A DNA stretch of 64,000 nucleotides from an uncultured Prevotellaceae bacterium (GCA_900316265.1 ONCH01000022.1:1-64000), one strand, 5' to 3'. Counted from the stretch's first letter, positions 34,640-44,487 are shown. Notes: generated by a model from the sequence alone, not told the origin. Numbers and translations: made by a program.

Positions 34640-34919
34640 CTACCTCCTGCTCAGTAACCATCTCTTCCTTATAGAAGTCGAAAGCCAACTGTAACTCGTC
34701 GGCAGCAGTACGTACATCCTGGTAGCCGTCGAGCCACTTCTTGATGGCCTTAACTTTCTTCATCTGCTCCTCAGCACGTTTCTGGTCTTCCCAAAAGTCA
34801 GGAGCCTGCGTACGAAGATCTTCCTCTTCGTACTCCATCTTTTTCTCGTCTATCTTCAAGTACTTGTACAATGCATCCGCACGGTCAAGCACATCTTTCA
34901 GTTGATCTTGTGTTATCAT
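34620..34919 (-). CDS. prfB: Peptide chain release factor 2, N-terminal part (disrupted prfB, upstream frame)
   Basis: This frame of 99 residues, MITQDQLKDVLDRADALYKYLKIDEKK onward, matches domain 1 of RF2 up to KEEMVTEQEVD and then ends with ANSEN and TAA. At the usual +1 programmed frameshift position (after RxYL, here YKYLKID) the reading is uninterrupted, so this is not the classical RF2 autoregulatory site. The remaining protein continues in the other frame at 34639. Neighbours are the acyl-CoA ligase gene 6 bp upstream and the membrane peptide and CYTH genes downstream. Confidence 0.8.
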   Translation of the reverse strand: MITQDQLKDVLDRADALYKYLKIDEKKMEYEEEDLRTQAPDFWEDQKRAEEQMKKVKAIKKWLDGYQDVRTAADELQLAFDFYKEEMVTEQEVDANSEN

Positions 34920-34925
34920 TCTTCT

Positions 34926-36734
34926 TTATTCTGCATACATCGCGTCGATTTGCTCCTTGTAGTTCTCGTTAAGAACACGACGCTTAATTTTCAAGGTGTT
35001 AGTCAACTCGCCCTTCTCCATCGATAGATGGTGAGGCAACAGGGTAAAGCGCTTCACCTGCTCATAGTGAGCCAACTGCTGCTGGAGAGTATCGATGCGC
35101 TCGTGCATCATCTCAATAATGCGCGGATTGGCACAGAGCTGTTCACGGTTGTCGAAGGCAATACCGTGCTCGCGGGCATACTCTTCCAACAGCGAATATA
35201 CGGGTACAATGAGTGCCGACACGAATTTACGTTGGTCGGCAATGATGCATATCTGGTCAATGTACTTATCGACCAACAGCTTTGACTCAATCATCTGCGG
35301 AGCGATATACTTACCGTTGCTGGTCTTGAAGAGATCCTTGATGCGCTCTGTGAGGAAGAGCTCACCGTCCTTCAAATAGCCTGCATCGCCAGTACGGAAA
35401 TAGCCATCTGCTGTGAACGATTGCTTGGTGAGGTCCTCACGGTTGTAATAGCCGATAGTTATCGTCGGACCCTTGAGAAGAATCTCGCCCTCTTCACTAA
35501 TCTTGATATCGATACCCTCAATAGGAATACCTACAGAACCCACAGTATATGGATTGCCCAAGTGGTCGCACGACACAGTTGCCAACGACTCAGTAAGTCC
35601 ATATCCAACAACCATATTAATTCCGATGGAATGGACGAATTCTTCCACAAAAGCCGACACAGCAGCACCTGCCGTAGGGAAGAAATGGGCATTTTCCAGT
35701 CCCAGCTCCTTACGCACCAATGAGAACACGGTGCGATTCAGCATCTCATATTCCAGATGTAATGTAATAGGTGGCTTCTTACCTTTGCTAAGGTACTCGA
35801 TATTGTGACGGCGACCTACAGACAGCGCATGCTTGAAGAGACGTCGCTGCATGGCGCTGGAGTGCTCTATCTTATCCATCACTCCCATATACACCTTCTC
35901 CCAGAAACGGGGGACGGCCGACATACAGGTGGGGTGTGTATCTCGCATGGACTGCTGCACCTCCTGCGGATGGGTGTTGACAATCATCTTTGCTCCTGCA
36001 TAGAGGCAGAGGATAGCCCATCCACGCTCAAAGATGTGGGTATAGGGCAGGAAGTTCATGATGCGGTCGTTTTCTGTGACGGGCACGCATTTGCCATTGG
36101 CTTCAAAGGCTGCCATAAACTGTCCATGGGTCAGGATGACACCCTTGGAGTCGCCCGTAGTGCCGCTGGTATACAGTATGTTGGCAATATCGTCATCGTT
36201 GGCCTGACTTTGCAGCTTCTCCACTTCCGTCTGGCGTGGCAGGTTCTCGCCTAACTTCAGGAAATCACTGAAATAGATGGCGTTAGGATCGTGCGTAGAA
36301 ATCTTCACCAAAGGATCGAATACGATAATGCGCTCCATCGTAGGACACAGCGAGAAGATACGGCGCGCCTTGTCGTACTGGTCCTGTTCACCAACGAACA
36401 AATAGCGTATCTTGGCATCGTTGACCATGAACTGTATCTGCTGCTCAGAACTGGTAGCATAGAACGGGATGGTAACGGCGCGGATACCCCAAGCACCAAA
36501 GTCGCACTCTATGTACTGTACGGAATTCTGTGAGAAGATGCCGATATTCTCCTGTACCTTCACACCCAAGTTAAGCAGGGCGTTGCTAACCTGCATAACG
36601 GTCGCCGACACCTGATTCCAACTGAGCGATTTCCACTCCTTACCTCCGAAATCCTGATAGATCAGCATCTCGCGGTCACCATACTTTTTCGCTTGTTCGT
36701 GCACCAGCACTGACATGTGACATTTAGCCTGCAT
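34926..36734 (-). CDS. Long-chain fatty acid:CoA ligase (AMP-forming)
   Basis: The 602-residue protein activates fatty acids to acyl-CoA through an acyl-AMP intermediate. The P-loop-like YTSGTTGDSKGVIL lies near residue 190, GYGLTESLA near 375 and the YFRTGDAGY region near 444, followed by a C-terminal lid with KLFKTSNGKYIAPQ-type sequence. It is the first gene of the minus-strand group running through prfB to GH31 and has its own promoter at 36761-36768. Confidence 0.9.
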   Translation of the reverse strand: MQAKCHMSVLVHEQAKKYGDREMLIYQDFGGKEWKSLSWNQVSATVMQVSNALLNLGVKVQENIGIFSQNSVQYIECDFGAWGIRAVTIPFYATSSEQQIQFMVNDAKIRYLFVGEQDQYDKARRIFSLCPTMERIIVFDPLVKISTHDPNAIYFSDFLKLGENLPRQTEVEKLQSQANDDDIANILYTSGTTGDSKGVILTHGQFMAAFEANGKCVPVTENDRIMNFLPYTHIFERGWAILCLYAGAKMIVNTHPQEVQQSMRDTHPTCMSAVPRFWEKVYMGVMDKIEHSSAMQRRLFKHALSVGRRHNIEYLSKGKKPPITLHLEYEMLNRTVFSLVRKELGLENAHFFPTAGAAVSAFVEEFVHSIGINMVVGYGLTESLATVSCDHLGNPYTVGSVGIPIEGIDIKISEEGEILLKGPTITIGYYNREDLTKQSFTADGYFRTGDAGYLKDGELFLTERIKDLFKTSNGKYIAPQMIESKLLVDKYIDQICIIADQRKFVSALIVPVYSLLEEYAREHGIAFDNREQLCANPRIIEMMHERIDTLQQQLAHYEQVKRFTLLPHHLSMEKGELTNTLKIKRRVLNENYKEQIDAMYAE

Positions 36735-36760
36735 AACTCTCTCTATTTATTAATTAGGTG

Positions 36761-36768
36761 CAAAGGTA
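36761..36768 (-). promoter_or_regulatory. -7 element of the acyl-CoA ligase gene
   Basis: CAAAGGTA on the plus strand reads TACCTTTG on the minus strand, 26 nt before the ATG. Confidence 0.7.
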
Positions 36769-36774
36769 CAAAAA

Positions 36775-36804
36775 AGTTAAGAATTAAGAGTTAAGAATTA
36801 AGAA
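36775..36804 (+). repeat. Heptamer/octamer repeat (TTAAGAA/G) in a divergent gap
   Basis: TTAAGAA, TTAAGAG, TTAAGAA and TTAAGAA follow each other between the divergent promoters of the acyl-CoA ligase and M20 genes. The unit resembles the array at 147-194. Confidence 0.8.
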
Positions 36805-36812
36805 ATATTTTT

Positions 36813-36820
36813 TATCTTTG
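36813..36820 (+). promoter_or_regulatory. -7 element of the M20 gene, nearly leaderless
   Basis: TATCTTTG lies 8 nt before the ATG at 36829. Confidence 0.75.
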
Positions 36821-36828
36821 CAGAGAAT

Positions 36829-37884
36829 ATGGACAACAAAGACTATACCAACGAAGCCGTTGAGCTATTGAAACAGCTTATCAGCACCCCTTCCGTCAGT
36901 CGTGAAGAGACGGATGCAGCAAACATTTTGGCCGATTTCATCGAGAAATGTGGCCTCCCATGTGAACGCATCGGTAACAATCTGCTCGTCCGAGAGGAGC
37001 TGGACGAAGAAAAGCCCACCGTATTGCTCTGTGCACACATCGATACGGTGAAACCTGTCAGCACTTGGACACGCGACCCGTTTACACCAACTGTGGAGGG
37101 TGACCGCCTTTACGGACTGGGGAGCAACGACTGTGGCGGTGGACTGGTGAGCATGCTGCAGGCGTATCGCTGTCTTCGCGGGAAAACCACGAAATACAAT
37201 CTAGTTTATCTGGCATCGTGTGAAGAGGAGGTCAGTGGACAGAACGGTTTCTCGCTGGCACTACCTCATCTGCCAAAGATTGACGTAGCCATTGTCGGCG
37301 AACCTACTGGTATGCAACCCGCCATTGCTGAGAAAGGATTGATGGTTATCGATGGCATAGCACATGGAAAGAGCGGCCACGCCGCCCGCAATGAAGGTGT
37401 TAACGCCATCTATGAAGCCTTGGATGATCTGGTATGGTTGCGCGACCACCAATTCCGCAAGAAGAGTCTGCTATTAGGTCAAACGAAAATGACGGTAACG
37501 GTGTTGAACAGCGGTACACAGCATAATGTCGTACCTGACGAGTGTCGTTTTATCATTGACGTACGTCCCAACGAATTCTACCAGAATGAATATTTATTCA
37601 ACTTCTTGCAGAAACACATGAAGAAATGTGAGCTGAAAGCTCGTTCGTTCCGACTGTCCTCATCGCATATTCCTGTAGGACATCCGCTGGTACAGCGTTG
37701 CATCAAGATGGGTATGGTGCCATTTGGCTCTCCTACCTTGAGCGATCAGGCACTTATGCCATTCCCATCGTTCAAGTTAGGACCTGGCGACAGCGCACGC
37801 AGTCATAGTGCCGACGAATATATATGCATCAGCGAGATGGCAAATGCCATAGAGACGTATGTTTCTCTATTAGCTAACAGCTAA
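36829..37884 (+). CDS. M20-family deacylase, probably N-acyl-citrulline/ornithine type (ArgE-like)
   Basis: This zinc hydrolase of 351 residues has the metal-binding LLCAHIDTVKP (His70, Asp72), SNDCGGG (Asp101), the catalytic SCEEEVSG (near 131) and the late SRSHSADEY-like histidine (GDSARSHSADEY). Bacteroidetes make arginine through N-succinylated intermediates, and their deacylase is an M20 protein of this length and pattern, so removal of the succinyl group from citrulline or ornithine is the favoured role. A dipeptidase or DapE activity is the alternative. Its stop is directly adjacent to the convergent EnvC-like gene. Confidence 0.75.
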   Translation: MDNKDYTNEAVELLKQLISTPSVSREETDAANILADFIEKCGLPCERIGNNLLVREELDEEKPTVLLCAHIDTVKPVSTWTRDPFTPTVEGDRLYGLGSNDCGGGLVSMLQAYRCLRGKTTKYNLVYLASCEEEVSGQNGFSLALPHLPKIDVAIVGEPTGMQPAIAEKGLMVIDGIAHGKSGHAARNEGVNAIYEALDDLVWLRDHQFRKKSLLLGQTKMTVTVLNSGTQHNVVPDECRFIIDVRPNEFYQNEYLFNFLQKHMKKCELKARSFRLSSSHIPVGHPLVQRCIKMGMVPFGSPTLSDQALMPFPSFKLGPGDSARSHSADEYICISEMANAIETYVSLLANS

Positions 37885-39354
37885 CTACCGTCCCAGCCAA
37901 CTCTCAGGATTAAGTTTTGCGGTTTCTTTGCGCAACTGGAACTGCAGAATATTGTCAGTTCCCACACGTCCTAAAGCCTGACGGGTGCTAACACGCTGAC
38001 CACGATGCACATTGACGCTGGCCAGGTTACAGTAGACAGAGATGTAGCTACCGTGACGCACCATGACGACCATCGTACCACCAAAACTGAAGACGCCACT
38101 CACCTCTCCATCAAAAATGCTGCGAGCCTGAGCACCGTTCTCACCCTTGATATTGATGCCTTTATTGTCAAGTGTCACATTATGCAGACCCTCCACGTTA
38201 TACTGACCGAAATGGCTAACAATGCGGTAAGCACCAGTGATAGGCATCGGCAGACGACCACGGTTGCTCTCAAAGTTGCCGCTGATACGGACATCCTCTG
38301 AAGGTGGCGTCATCGGCATGCTCTCTGCTTTACGCTGAGCAGCAACACGCTTCTCCTCAGCCTCACGCACACGACGCTCAGCCTCCTCACGTGATTTCTT
38401 ATCCTTAGCAGCCTTTGCCTCAGCACGTGCTTTCTCCTCACGGACTCTGGCTTCAGCCAATTCACGCTCACGGGCAGCAGCCTCTGCACGACGACGAGCC
38501 TCAGCCTCGGCACGTGCTTTCTGACGAGCCACCTCCTCAGCTATCAAACGGTCAATCTGGGCATTCAACGCAGCATCTTTCTTCTTTTGCTGAGCAATGA
38601 TATTCTGAATCGTCTTCTGCTCCTTCTGCAACGTCTTCACCACGTTCTGCTGCTCAGTCTGCTTGCCTTCCAAAGCTACACGTTCGCGCTCACCCTTAGC
38701 CAGCAGCTGAGTCTTCTGCTCTCTGGCCTGGGCAATCTCCTGGAACTTCCTGTTGACAGCCTCCTGCTGCGCTTTGACTTCATCACCCTGAACATGCTGG
38801 TAGGCAGCATATTCACGCATGAAGCGCAGACGGCGATACATCTGTGTCAGGTTGTCGGCACTGAAAATAAACATCAGCTGACTCTGCGACGAACGGTTGC
38901 GGTGCATGTAGCGCATCGACTTGACATACTTTTGCTTACAGTCTGCCAGCATCTTCTGCAACTCCTCCAATTGCATGCTCAGCGTCTCGATTTCTGATTC
39001 CAGATTATTTATATCGTGACGGATAGTGTCTATAGTACGACGTTTGCCGGCAATCTCCGTATTCAGAATCATAAGGTTCTGTAAACGCTTCTTGACGTCC
39101 TGCTGCGTACTCGCCAAACGACGCTCCTGCTCCTTGATCTGTTGCTGAATCTGCTTGCGTTGTTTCTCCAAGGCCTGCACGGTGGTAGGCTGTTTGGCAG
39201 ACTTGTTGGTTTTACTTGTTCGACTATTCTTATTGGTTTTACCCGTCTTTTTCGTTACCACAGTCTTCTTGGCCGCAGGCTTACGACGCTGTTGTGCCTG
39301 TGGAGCAAGGGCAAAGCCCAGAAAGAGTAAAAGAATAATTCCTATTCGCTTCAT
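37885..39354 (-). CDS. EnvC-like murein hydrolase activator (degenerate LytM)
   Basis: The 489-residue secreted protein has a signal peptide (MKRIGIILLLFLGFALAPQAQ), a Lys/Thr-rich segment, long coiled coils (about 60-260 and 265-345, with repeated Ala/Arg/Glu) and a C-terminal M23/LytM domain. The catalytic HxxxD and HxH positions of active M23 peptidases are not conserved (LDNKGINI, VYCNL, LQFQLRKE), as in EnvC and NlpD. These activate amidases rather than cut peptidoglycan. An ATG at 39354 is preferred over a GTG one codon earlier. It is the last gene of the dut-TPR-DUF4292 run. Confidence 0.85.
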   Translation of the reverse strand: MKRIGIILLLFLGFALAPQAQQRRKPAAKKTVVTKKTGKTNKNSRTSKTNKSAKQPTTVQALEKQRKQIQQQIKEQERRLASTQQDVKKRLQNLMILNTEIAGKRRTIDTIRHDINNLESEIETLSMQLEELQKMLADCKQKYVKSMRYMHRNRSSQSQLMFIFSADNLTQMYRRLRFMREYAAYQHVQGDEVKAQQEAVNRKFQEIAQAREQKTQLLAKGERERVALEGKQTEQQNVVKTLQKEQKTIQNIIAQQKKKDAALNAQIDRLIAEEVARQKARAEAEARRRAEAAARERELAEARVREEKARAEAKAAKDKKSREEAERRVREAEEKRVAAQRKAESMPMTPPSEDVRISGNFESNRGRLPMPITGAYRIVSHFGQYNVEGLHNVTLDNKGINIKGENGAQARSIFDGEVSGVFSFGGTMVVMVRHGSYISVYCNLASVNVHRGQRVSTRQALGRVGTDNILQFQLRKETAKLNPESWLGR

Positions 39355-39363
39355 CACATTGGT

Positions 39364-40275
39364 TTAGAGTGACATAAAGCGACGCAGGATTTCGTCGACT
39401 GGCATCTGACGATACTTGCCTGATAGCGTGGTACGTGGCTCCCAGTCTTCATCGTTACCCATGTAGTTGAGAATCATTTCCAATTTCACTTCCTTGTCGG
39501 GCGTATTGAAAGAAACCTTGTGCTTCATGGGGAACATTTTACGATTGCTGGCCTTGAAGTCGTCGTAGTCCCAGTTCATCTGATAATTACCGCGGAGGTG
39601 GTTGATATAGAGTACGTTAGCCATCTTAATGCGGGCAGTTTCACGATCCGTCAGCCAACGATACGACAGCACGTCGTTTTCAAAAGAGACGACGACATCG
39701 TTGTCAATACCAGTATCGGTGGTGAACTTCTTCAGATTCCTGTCCGTCAGGCGTGACTTGCCAGGCTGGAAGAGCTCATTCCAGAACAGGGCCTGCAGCA
39801 TATAGAAATCAATACCGCTATGGCGGAAGAACTCCAGCTGGGCATAGGGCACCTTCAGATACTGCTTGTTGATGCGGTCAACGATGAGCACATAGTCCTG
39901 TGTGAACTCCAGGCGTCCGGCCTCCACGAAGCCGAAAGCCATCAGTTGCAGACGGATAACATCGTCACGCTTCATCTTCAAGTTACCAGTGAGCGTCATC
40001 TGGCGGTTACCCACCTCTACTGAGAACTTCACCTTCGATGTGACAAAACGGGTAGTCTGTGCATTATCGGTCACCCTCTGCAGGAAGACATCCTTCTGCA
40101 GGGTATCGAGCAATTCCATAGACTTGCCCTTCTGCTTGCTTTTTTTCGTCACTCCCGATGCTTCGTCTTGTAACTTGCCCGACTTGCGTCCCAAGCCGCG
40201 ACTGCTTCCGCAGGCTACTACCAGTACGGCAGCAACAACCAGCGCGGTCATCTTCCAATAACGTAGTGCTTTCAT
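39364..40275 (-). CDS. DUF4292 lipoprotein
   Basis: The 303-residue protein begins with a lipoprotein signal ending LVVACGSS (Cys22), consistent with outer-membrane attachment. The rest is beta-strand rich, in line with the LolA/LolB-like fold proposed for DUF4292 proteins of Bacteroidetes. Function is not established. It overlaps the TPR gene by 4 nt and precedes the EnvC-like gene by 9 bp, an arrangement that suggests cell-envelope maintenance (inference). Confidence 0.8.
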   Translation of the reverse strand: MKALRYWKMTALVVAAVLVVACGSSRGLGRKSGKLQDEASGVTKKSKQKGKSMELLDTLQKDVFLQRVTDNAQTTRFVTSKVKFSVEVGNRQMTLTGNLKMKRDDVIRLQLMAFGFVEAGRLEFTQDYVLIVDRINKQYLKVPYAQLEFFRHSGIDFYMLQALFWNELFQPGKSRLTDRNLKKFTTDTGIDNDVVVSFENDVLSYRWLTDRETARIKMANVLYINHLRGNYQMNWDYDDFKASNRKMFPMKHKVSFNTPDKEVKLEMILNYMGNDEDWEPRTTLSGKYRQMPVDEILRRFMSL

Positions 40276-41999
40276 TCTTTGACGTATTTTTTAAGTTTTA
40301 TTTTCCTTATCAATATCTCTCGGCGGTCGTCCTTAATCTCCGATTCCTCCGAAGCTAACTTCAAGGCATTTTGCCAGAATTCAACAGCTTTCACTTTCTC
40401 GCCGGCGTGATAGTAGATGTCACCAGCGTGTTCTAACAGGACTGCCGAGGTGTCGCTATCGTTCTCCAGCGTCAGGTCAATGTATTTGCGAGCCTCCTCA
40501 TAACGTTTCTGCATGAAGAGTATCCATGCATAGGTATCCAGGTAGGTGGCATTCTTCGGTTCGGCTTTGATAGTACGGAATGACATACGCTCGGCCTCAT
40601 CCAGTCGGATACCCTTCTCGCTGAGGTAGTAAGCGTAGTTATTCAAGCAACCAATGTTATCATCTTTCCAAACCAGACAGGAGTCATAGGCTTCAAAGGC
40701 TTCTTTCTCCATGCCTTTCTGGTGCATGATATCGCCCAATACAGCATAGAAGTCGCTGACAATAGAAGGGTCGCTATCTGAATTAATCACTCCAATACCA
40801 TTCTGGAAAGCGTTGAGGGCTTCGTCCAACTGTCCTTTCTGATAGTAGGCAATGCCCTGGTAGTAGTAAAACGCCATTTCATCAGGATTATACTGGCGGG
40901 CGTCGCGACACAGCTCGATAACACGGTCGCGGTTCTCAGCCTGCCAAGCGTAGCTGACCAGTTGTAAACGGGCAGCAGCATGGTCGGGCGACATCTCCAG
41001 CACCTTCTCCAACACCAGACGGATGCTGTCGTTGGGCATCTTCTTCAAATTCATGTACGACGCACAGAACAGCGCCAGGTCACTATCAGCCTGCGGCGTG
41101 TCGAGCAGGCGGTGGAACAGTTGGAGCACACGGGTAGAGTCGCCACCATGCTGTTCGCTCTCGCCAATAACCTGACGCATCAGCGCCACACGGTCTTCTG
41201 TCGAGGCATTCTTATTGAAGAGCACACGCTCTATCATGTTGTTCACATTCAGCGTGTCTTTCTGGTCGTTATAGTAAGCCAGCAATGCCATCTGAGCATT
41301 GCGGTTGTTAGGTTCTTCCTTCAGCACCTTATCATAGATAGCTACGGCTTTCTTCTTTTGTCCATTGATATACAGCGTGTTAGCATACAGGCAACGGTAG
41401 TTGTTGTCGTTAGGATACTGGTCGGCCAAAGTTTTCATCTCAGCAATGGCAGCCTTCTTGTCGCCCTTCTGCGAATAAAGATTGCTCTTGGCATACGACA
41501 AGCGCTCACTCTTGCCTTCAATAGTCTCTAAGCGTGTTAATGTGCGGATGGCATTGTCGTAGTCGGCCTGCTGCTCGTAGAGCTGTACCAGGAATCCGAT
41601 AACATCGTCACGCATGCGGTTCTTCTCACTCAGGCGTTCCAGTGTGGCAATGGCCTCAGGGTATTTTCCTTGACTCAGGTAGTGGTTGGCCAGCGTCTCT
41701 AAATAGGTCTCATTGTCGGGCTCCAGTTCTACTGCCTTCTGAGAATAGCGCAGCGCCGTATCTTTCTGTTTCAGAGCCAGATAGTAGCGCGATAGGTAGA
41801 AATAAGCCTCCGAGCGTGTGGAGTCTATCTCCAGACAATGACGGAACAGGTCAAAAGCGGCATCGTTATTACCTTTCTCCTGTTGACAAATAGCATCCAG
41901 GAAGAAGGCGTCATAGCGACGACTTTTGTCCGTATCCTGTGCATTGACCTGCATAGCCATCATGCACAGCAGTAATAATATGTTTACTGCCTTCCTCAT
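40272..41999 (-). CDS. Periplasmic tetratricopeptide-repeat protein
   Basis: The 575-residue protein has a signal peptide ([20 protein letters not shown]) followed by about a dozen 34-residue helical repeats with typical patterns (for example [20 protein letters not shown] and [15 protein letters not shown]). Tetratricopeptide repeats serve protein-protein contacts. It sits between dut and the DUF4292 lipoprotein gene with 4-nt overlaps on both sides, so all are probably one operon. No enzymatic domain. Confidence 0.85.
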   Translation of the reverse strand: MRKAVNILLLLCMMAMQVNAQDTDKSRRYDAFFLDAICQQEKGNNDAAFDLFRHCLEIDSTRSEAYFYLSRYYLALKQKDTALRYSQKAVELEPDNETYLETLANHYLSQGKYPEAIATLERLSEKNRMRDDVIGFLVQLYEQQADYDNAIRTLTRLETIEGKSERLSYAKSNLYSQKGDKKAAIAEMKTLADQYPNDNNYRCLYANTLYINGQKKKAVAIYDKVLKEEPNNRNAQMALLAYYNDQKDTLNVNNMIERVLFNKNASTEDRVALMRQVIGESEQHGGDSTRVLQLFHRLLDTPQADSDLALFCASYMNLKKMPNDSIRLVLEKVLEMSPDHAAARLQLVSYAWQAENRDRVIELCRDARQYNPDEMAFYYYQGIAYYQKGQLDEALNAFQNGIGVINSDSDPSIVSDFYAVLGDIMHQKGMEKEAFEAYDSCLVWKDDNIGCLNNYAYYLSEKGIRLDEAERMSFRTIKAEPKNATYLDTYAWILFMQKRYEEARKYIDLTLENDSDTSAVLLEHAGDIYYHAGEKVKAVEFWQNALKLASEESEIKDDRREILIRKIKLKKYVKE

Positions 42000-42433
42000 T
42001 TAACTCCTGTATGTCCGTAGCCACCTTCGCCACGCTCGGTCTCGTCGAGCTCCTCGACAACCACAAAGTCGCCCTGCTCATGACGGGCTATCACCATCTG
42101 AGCGATGCGCTCACCATCGTTGACAACGAAATCCTGTTGCGACAGGTTGATCAGCACCACGCCAATCTCACCACGATAGTCGGCATCAATGGTTCCTGGC
42201 GTATTCAGTACCGTCAGTCCATGTTTCAGAGCCAGTCCACTGCGAGGGCGCACTTGTGCCTCATAGCCCTCTGGAAGGGCAATGTGCAGACCCGTAGGAA
42301 TCAGGCGGCGTTCCAGCGGATGCAGCGTGATGGGTTCATCCAGATTGGCACGCAAATCCATGCCAGCGCTCTGTGGCGTAGCGTATGCAGGCAACTGCTG
42401 ATGCCCACGGTTTACGACTTTGATTTTTATCAT
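41996..42433 (-). CDS. dut: dUTP diphosphatase
   Basis: Dut (145 aa) hydrolyses dUTP to dUMP, preventing uracil incorporation in DNA. All five motifs are visible: [42 protein letters not shown] and the C-terminal GEGGYGHTG arm. It begins a minus-strand operon and is divergent from dgt, another nucleotide-sanitising enzyme. Confidence 0.97.
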   Translation of the reverse strand: MIKIKVVNRGHQQLPAYATPQSAGMDLRANLDEPITLHPLERRLIPTGLHIALPEGYEAQVRPRSGLALKHGLTVLNTPGTIDADYRGEIGVVLINLSQQDFVVNDGERIAQMVIARHEQGDFVVVEELDETERGEGGYGHTGVK

Positions 42434-42462
42434 TTCGAAACGTTTCTATATTAAATAATGTG

Positions 42463-42470
42463 CAAAAGTA
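42463..42470 (-). promoter_or_regulatory. -7 element of the dut operon
   Basis: CAAAAGTA on the plus strand reads TACTTTTG on the minus strand, 29 nt before the dut ATG. Confidence 0.65.
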
Positions 42471-42534
42471 GTCATTTCTCTTCAAATAGCCATCATTTTC
42501 TGTGGAAAATGTCGCTTTTTAACTGAAAAAGATG

Positions 42535-42542
42535 TAATTTTG
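42535..42542 (+). promoter_or_regulatory. -7 element of dgt, nearly leaderless
   Basis: TAATTTTG lies 8 nt before the ATG at 42551. Confidence 0.65.
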
Positions 42543-42550
42543 CAGTCGTT

Positions 42551-43891
42551 ATGGACTGGAAGCAACTCATATCGAACAAGCGACTCGGTCAGGAACAGCG
42601 CCACACAGAGCGCCACGACGACCGTTCAGAATTCAAGCGCGACTACGACCGACTGATTTTCTCGGCACCGTTTCGCCGTCTGCAGAACAAGACACAGGTA
42701 TTCCCTTTGCCGGGCAGCGTCTTCGTACACAACCGACTGACACACTCGTTGGAGGTGGCCAGCGTAGGTATGTCGTTAGGCAATGACGTATCACAGCGCA
42801 TTATTCAGGAAAAACGTCCTGAACTGCGCGGCACGCTGTTTGAGGAGATAGGTCAAATAGTGTCTACCGCCTGTCTGGCCCACGACTTAGGCAATCCGCC
42901 CTTTGGTCATTCTGGCGAAAAGGCCATCCAGACCTTCTTCACTGAGGGACCTGGCAAGGAATTGCAAAAGCAGGTGTCGCCAGCTTTCTGGGACGACATC
43001 ACTCATTTTGAGGGTAATGCCAACGCTTTCCGTCTGTTGACCCACCAGTTCAAGGGTCGCCGCCCTGGTGGTTTCGTCATGACATACTCCACCATTGCCA
43101 GCATCGTGAAATACCCCTTTGCCTCGTCTGCCGCCAGCAAGAAAGGTAAGTTCGGATTCTTCCAGAGCGAGCAAGCCACTTACCAGCGAATTGCCGATGA
43201 AATGGGCATTTTTTGCGTCTCAAAGCCTGGCGAGCCTCTCCGTTATGTGCGCCATCCGCTGGTCTATCTCGTAGAAGCCGCCGATGATATCTGTTACGAG
43301 ATTATGGACTTGGAGGATGCTCATAAGTTGAAAATCATTACCTTTGAACAGGCTTCTCGTCTCATGCTCGACTTCTTCGACCCAGAGACACAGCAGCATA
43401 TCCTGCAACGCATAGAGAGCGAACAGCTCACCGATAAAAACGAGCAGATTGTCTATCTGCGTGCCTGTGTCATCGGCAAACTAGAGAACGAGTGCGTCAA
43501 CACCTTCGTGGCACATGAAGACGAGATACTCAGCGGTACCTTCACGGGTAGCCTCATCGACCATATCAGTCCCCTGCAACGCGAGGCTTATCGTCGTTGT
43601 GCCGACATCTCCGTGCAGAAAATCTATCGCAGTCGCCCAGTGCTCGACGTAGAGTTGTCTGGTTACAAGATTATGGAGACGCTGATGCAGCAGATGGTCG
43701 AGGCCGTTATGCATCCCGACCGCTACTATTCACAGCAGCTCATCGGTCGCGTATCCAGCCAGTACCACATCGACGACCCCGACTTGGAGGTGCGCCTCAT
43801 GTCCGTCATCGACTATATCTCTGGCATGACCGACGTCTATGCGCTCGACGTCTATCAAAAGATTAACGGTATCTCCCTACCTATTATATAA
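42551..43891 (+). CDS. dgt: Deoxyguanosine triphosphate triphosphohydrolase
   Basis: This HD-domain enzyme of 446 residues cleaves dNTPs to nucleoside and triphosphate. The metal site is formed by RLTHSLEVASVG, HDLGNPPFGHSG and a later Asp in the VEAADDICYEIMDLEDA helix; RRLQNKTQVFP at the start is typical of Dgt. It converges on and overlaps by 8 nt the LOG-family gene. Dgt and Dut face each other from divergent promoters. Confidence 0.93.
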   Translation: MDWKQLISNKRLGQEQRHTERHDDRSEFKRDYDRLIFSAPFRRLQNKTQVFPLPGSVFVHNRLTHSLEVASVGMSLGNDVSQRIIQEKRPELRGTLFEEIGQIVSTACLAHDLGNPPFGHSGEKAIQTFFTEGPGKELQKQVSPAFWDDITHFEGNANAFRLLTHQFKGRRPGGFVMTYSTIASIVKYPFASSAASKKGKFGFFQSEQATYQRIADEMGIFCVSKPGEPLRYVRHPLVYLVEAADDICYEIMDLEDAHKLKIITFEQASRLMLDFFDPETQQHILQRIESEQLTDKNEQIVYLRACVIGKLENECVNTFVAHEDEILSGTFTGSLIDHISPLQREAYRRCADISVQKIYRSRPVLDVELSGYKIMETLMQQMVEAVMHPDRYYSQQLIGRVSSQYHIDDPDLEVRLMSVIDYISGMTDVYALDVYQKINGISLPII

Positions 43892-44414
43892 TAAGTTGCT
43901 CGATTTCGTCGAGATTGTTTGCAACACAGATGTAGTCGCGCCAACGACCACGCACCATACCGCGCTGTTGTAAGTCGTCGAGCATGCGGATGGTAGCATC
44001 CCAGAAGCCCAGCATATTATACAGGATGACGCGCTTCTGGTGATAGCCGATAGTGTAGGATGCTGCTACGGTGAATACCTCGTCGAGAGTGCCCACACCA
44101 CCAGGCAACGCGATAAAAACGTCGCTTTCGTCGAGCATCAGCTGTTTGCGTTCGCTAAGGTTGTCGCACGTCAACACCTTATCATTATACTGCGACGTGC
44201 GCCCTGTCTTCTCAACAATCGAGGGCACCACACCCAGCGTCTGACCACCAGCCTCCTTGACAGCCTTTGCCAAGCACTCCATCAGTCCTTGGTTCACACC
44301 GCCAAAGACAATCACATGACCATTCCTTGCCGCCCATCGTCCCAGCTCCTCTGTCAACTGGAAGTAAGCTGCATCAATTTGGCTATTTGCAGAACAAAAA
44401 ACACATATCTTCAT
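43884..44414 (-). CDS. LOG-family protein (nucleotide 5'-monophosphate phosphoribohydrolase type)
   Basis: The 176-residue protein carries the PGGVGTLDEVF motif (near 104-114) and GGVNQGLM (near 39) of the LOG/TIGR00730 family, whose members cleave ribose phosphate from adenosine-type monophosphates. A cytokinin role is not expected in a gut bacterium; nucleotide salvage is more likely. It overlaps dgt tail-to-tail and is divergent from the hemolysin III gene. Confidence 0.88.
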   Translation of the reverse strand: MKICVFCSANSQIDAAYFQLTEELGRWAARNGHVIVFGGVNQGLMECLAKAVKEAGGQTLGVVPSIVEKTGRTSQYNDKVLTCDNLSERKQLMLDESDVFIALPGGVGTLDEVFTVAASYTIGYHQKRVILYNMLGFWDATIRMLDDLQQRGMVRGRWRDYICVANNLDEIEQLII

Positions 44415-44436
44415 CCTTTATTCCTTTTTTGTGTTG

Positions 44437-44444
44437 CAAAATTA
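44437..44444 (-). promoter_or_regulatory. -7 element of the LOG-family gene
   Basis: CAAAATTA on the plus strand reads TAATTTTG on the minus strand, 22 nt before the ATG. Confidence 0.6.
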
Positions 44445-44487
44445 CGAAATATTTTCAATTCTCAATACTGAATTCTCAATTTATTTG

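Noticed and set aside
34820-34919. Classical RF2 programmed frameshift
   Set aside because: The canonical slip site near codon 25 (CUU UGA) is absent; the frame is continuous through YKYLKIDEKK. The actual break is much later.
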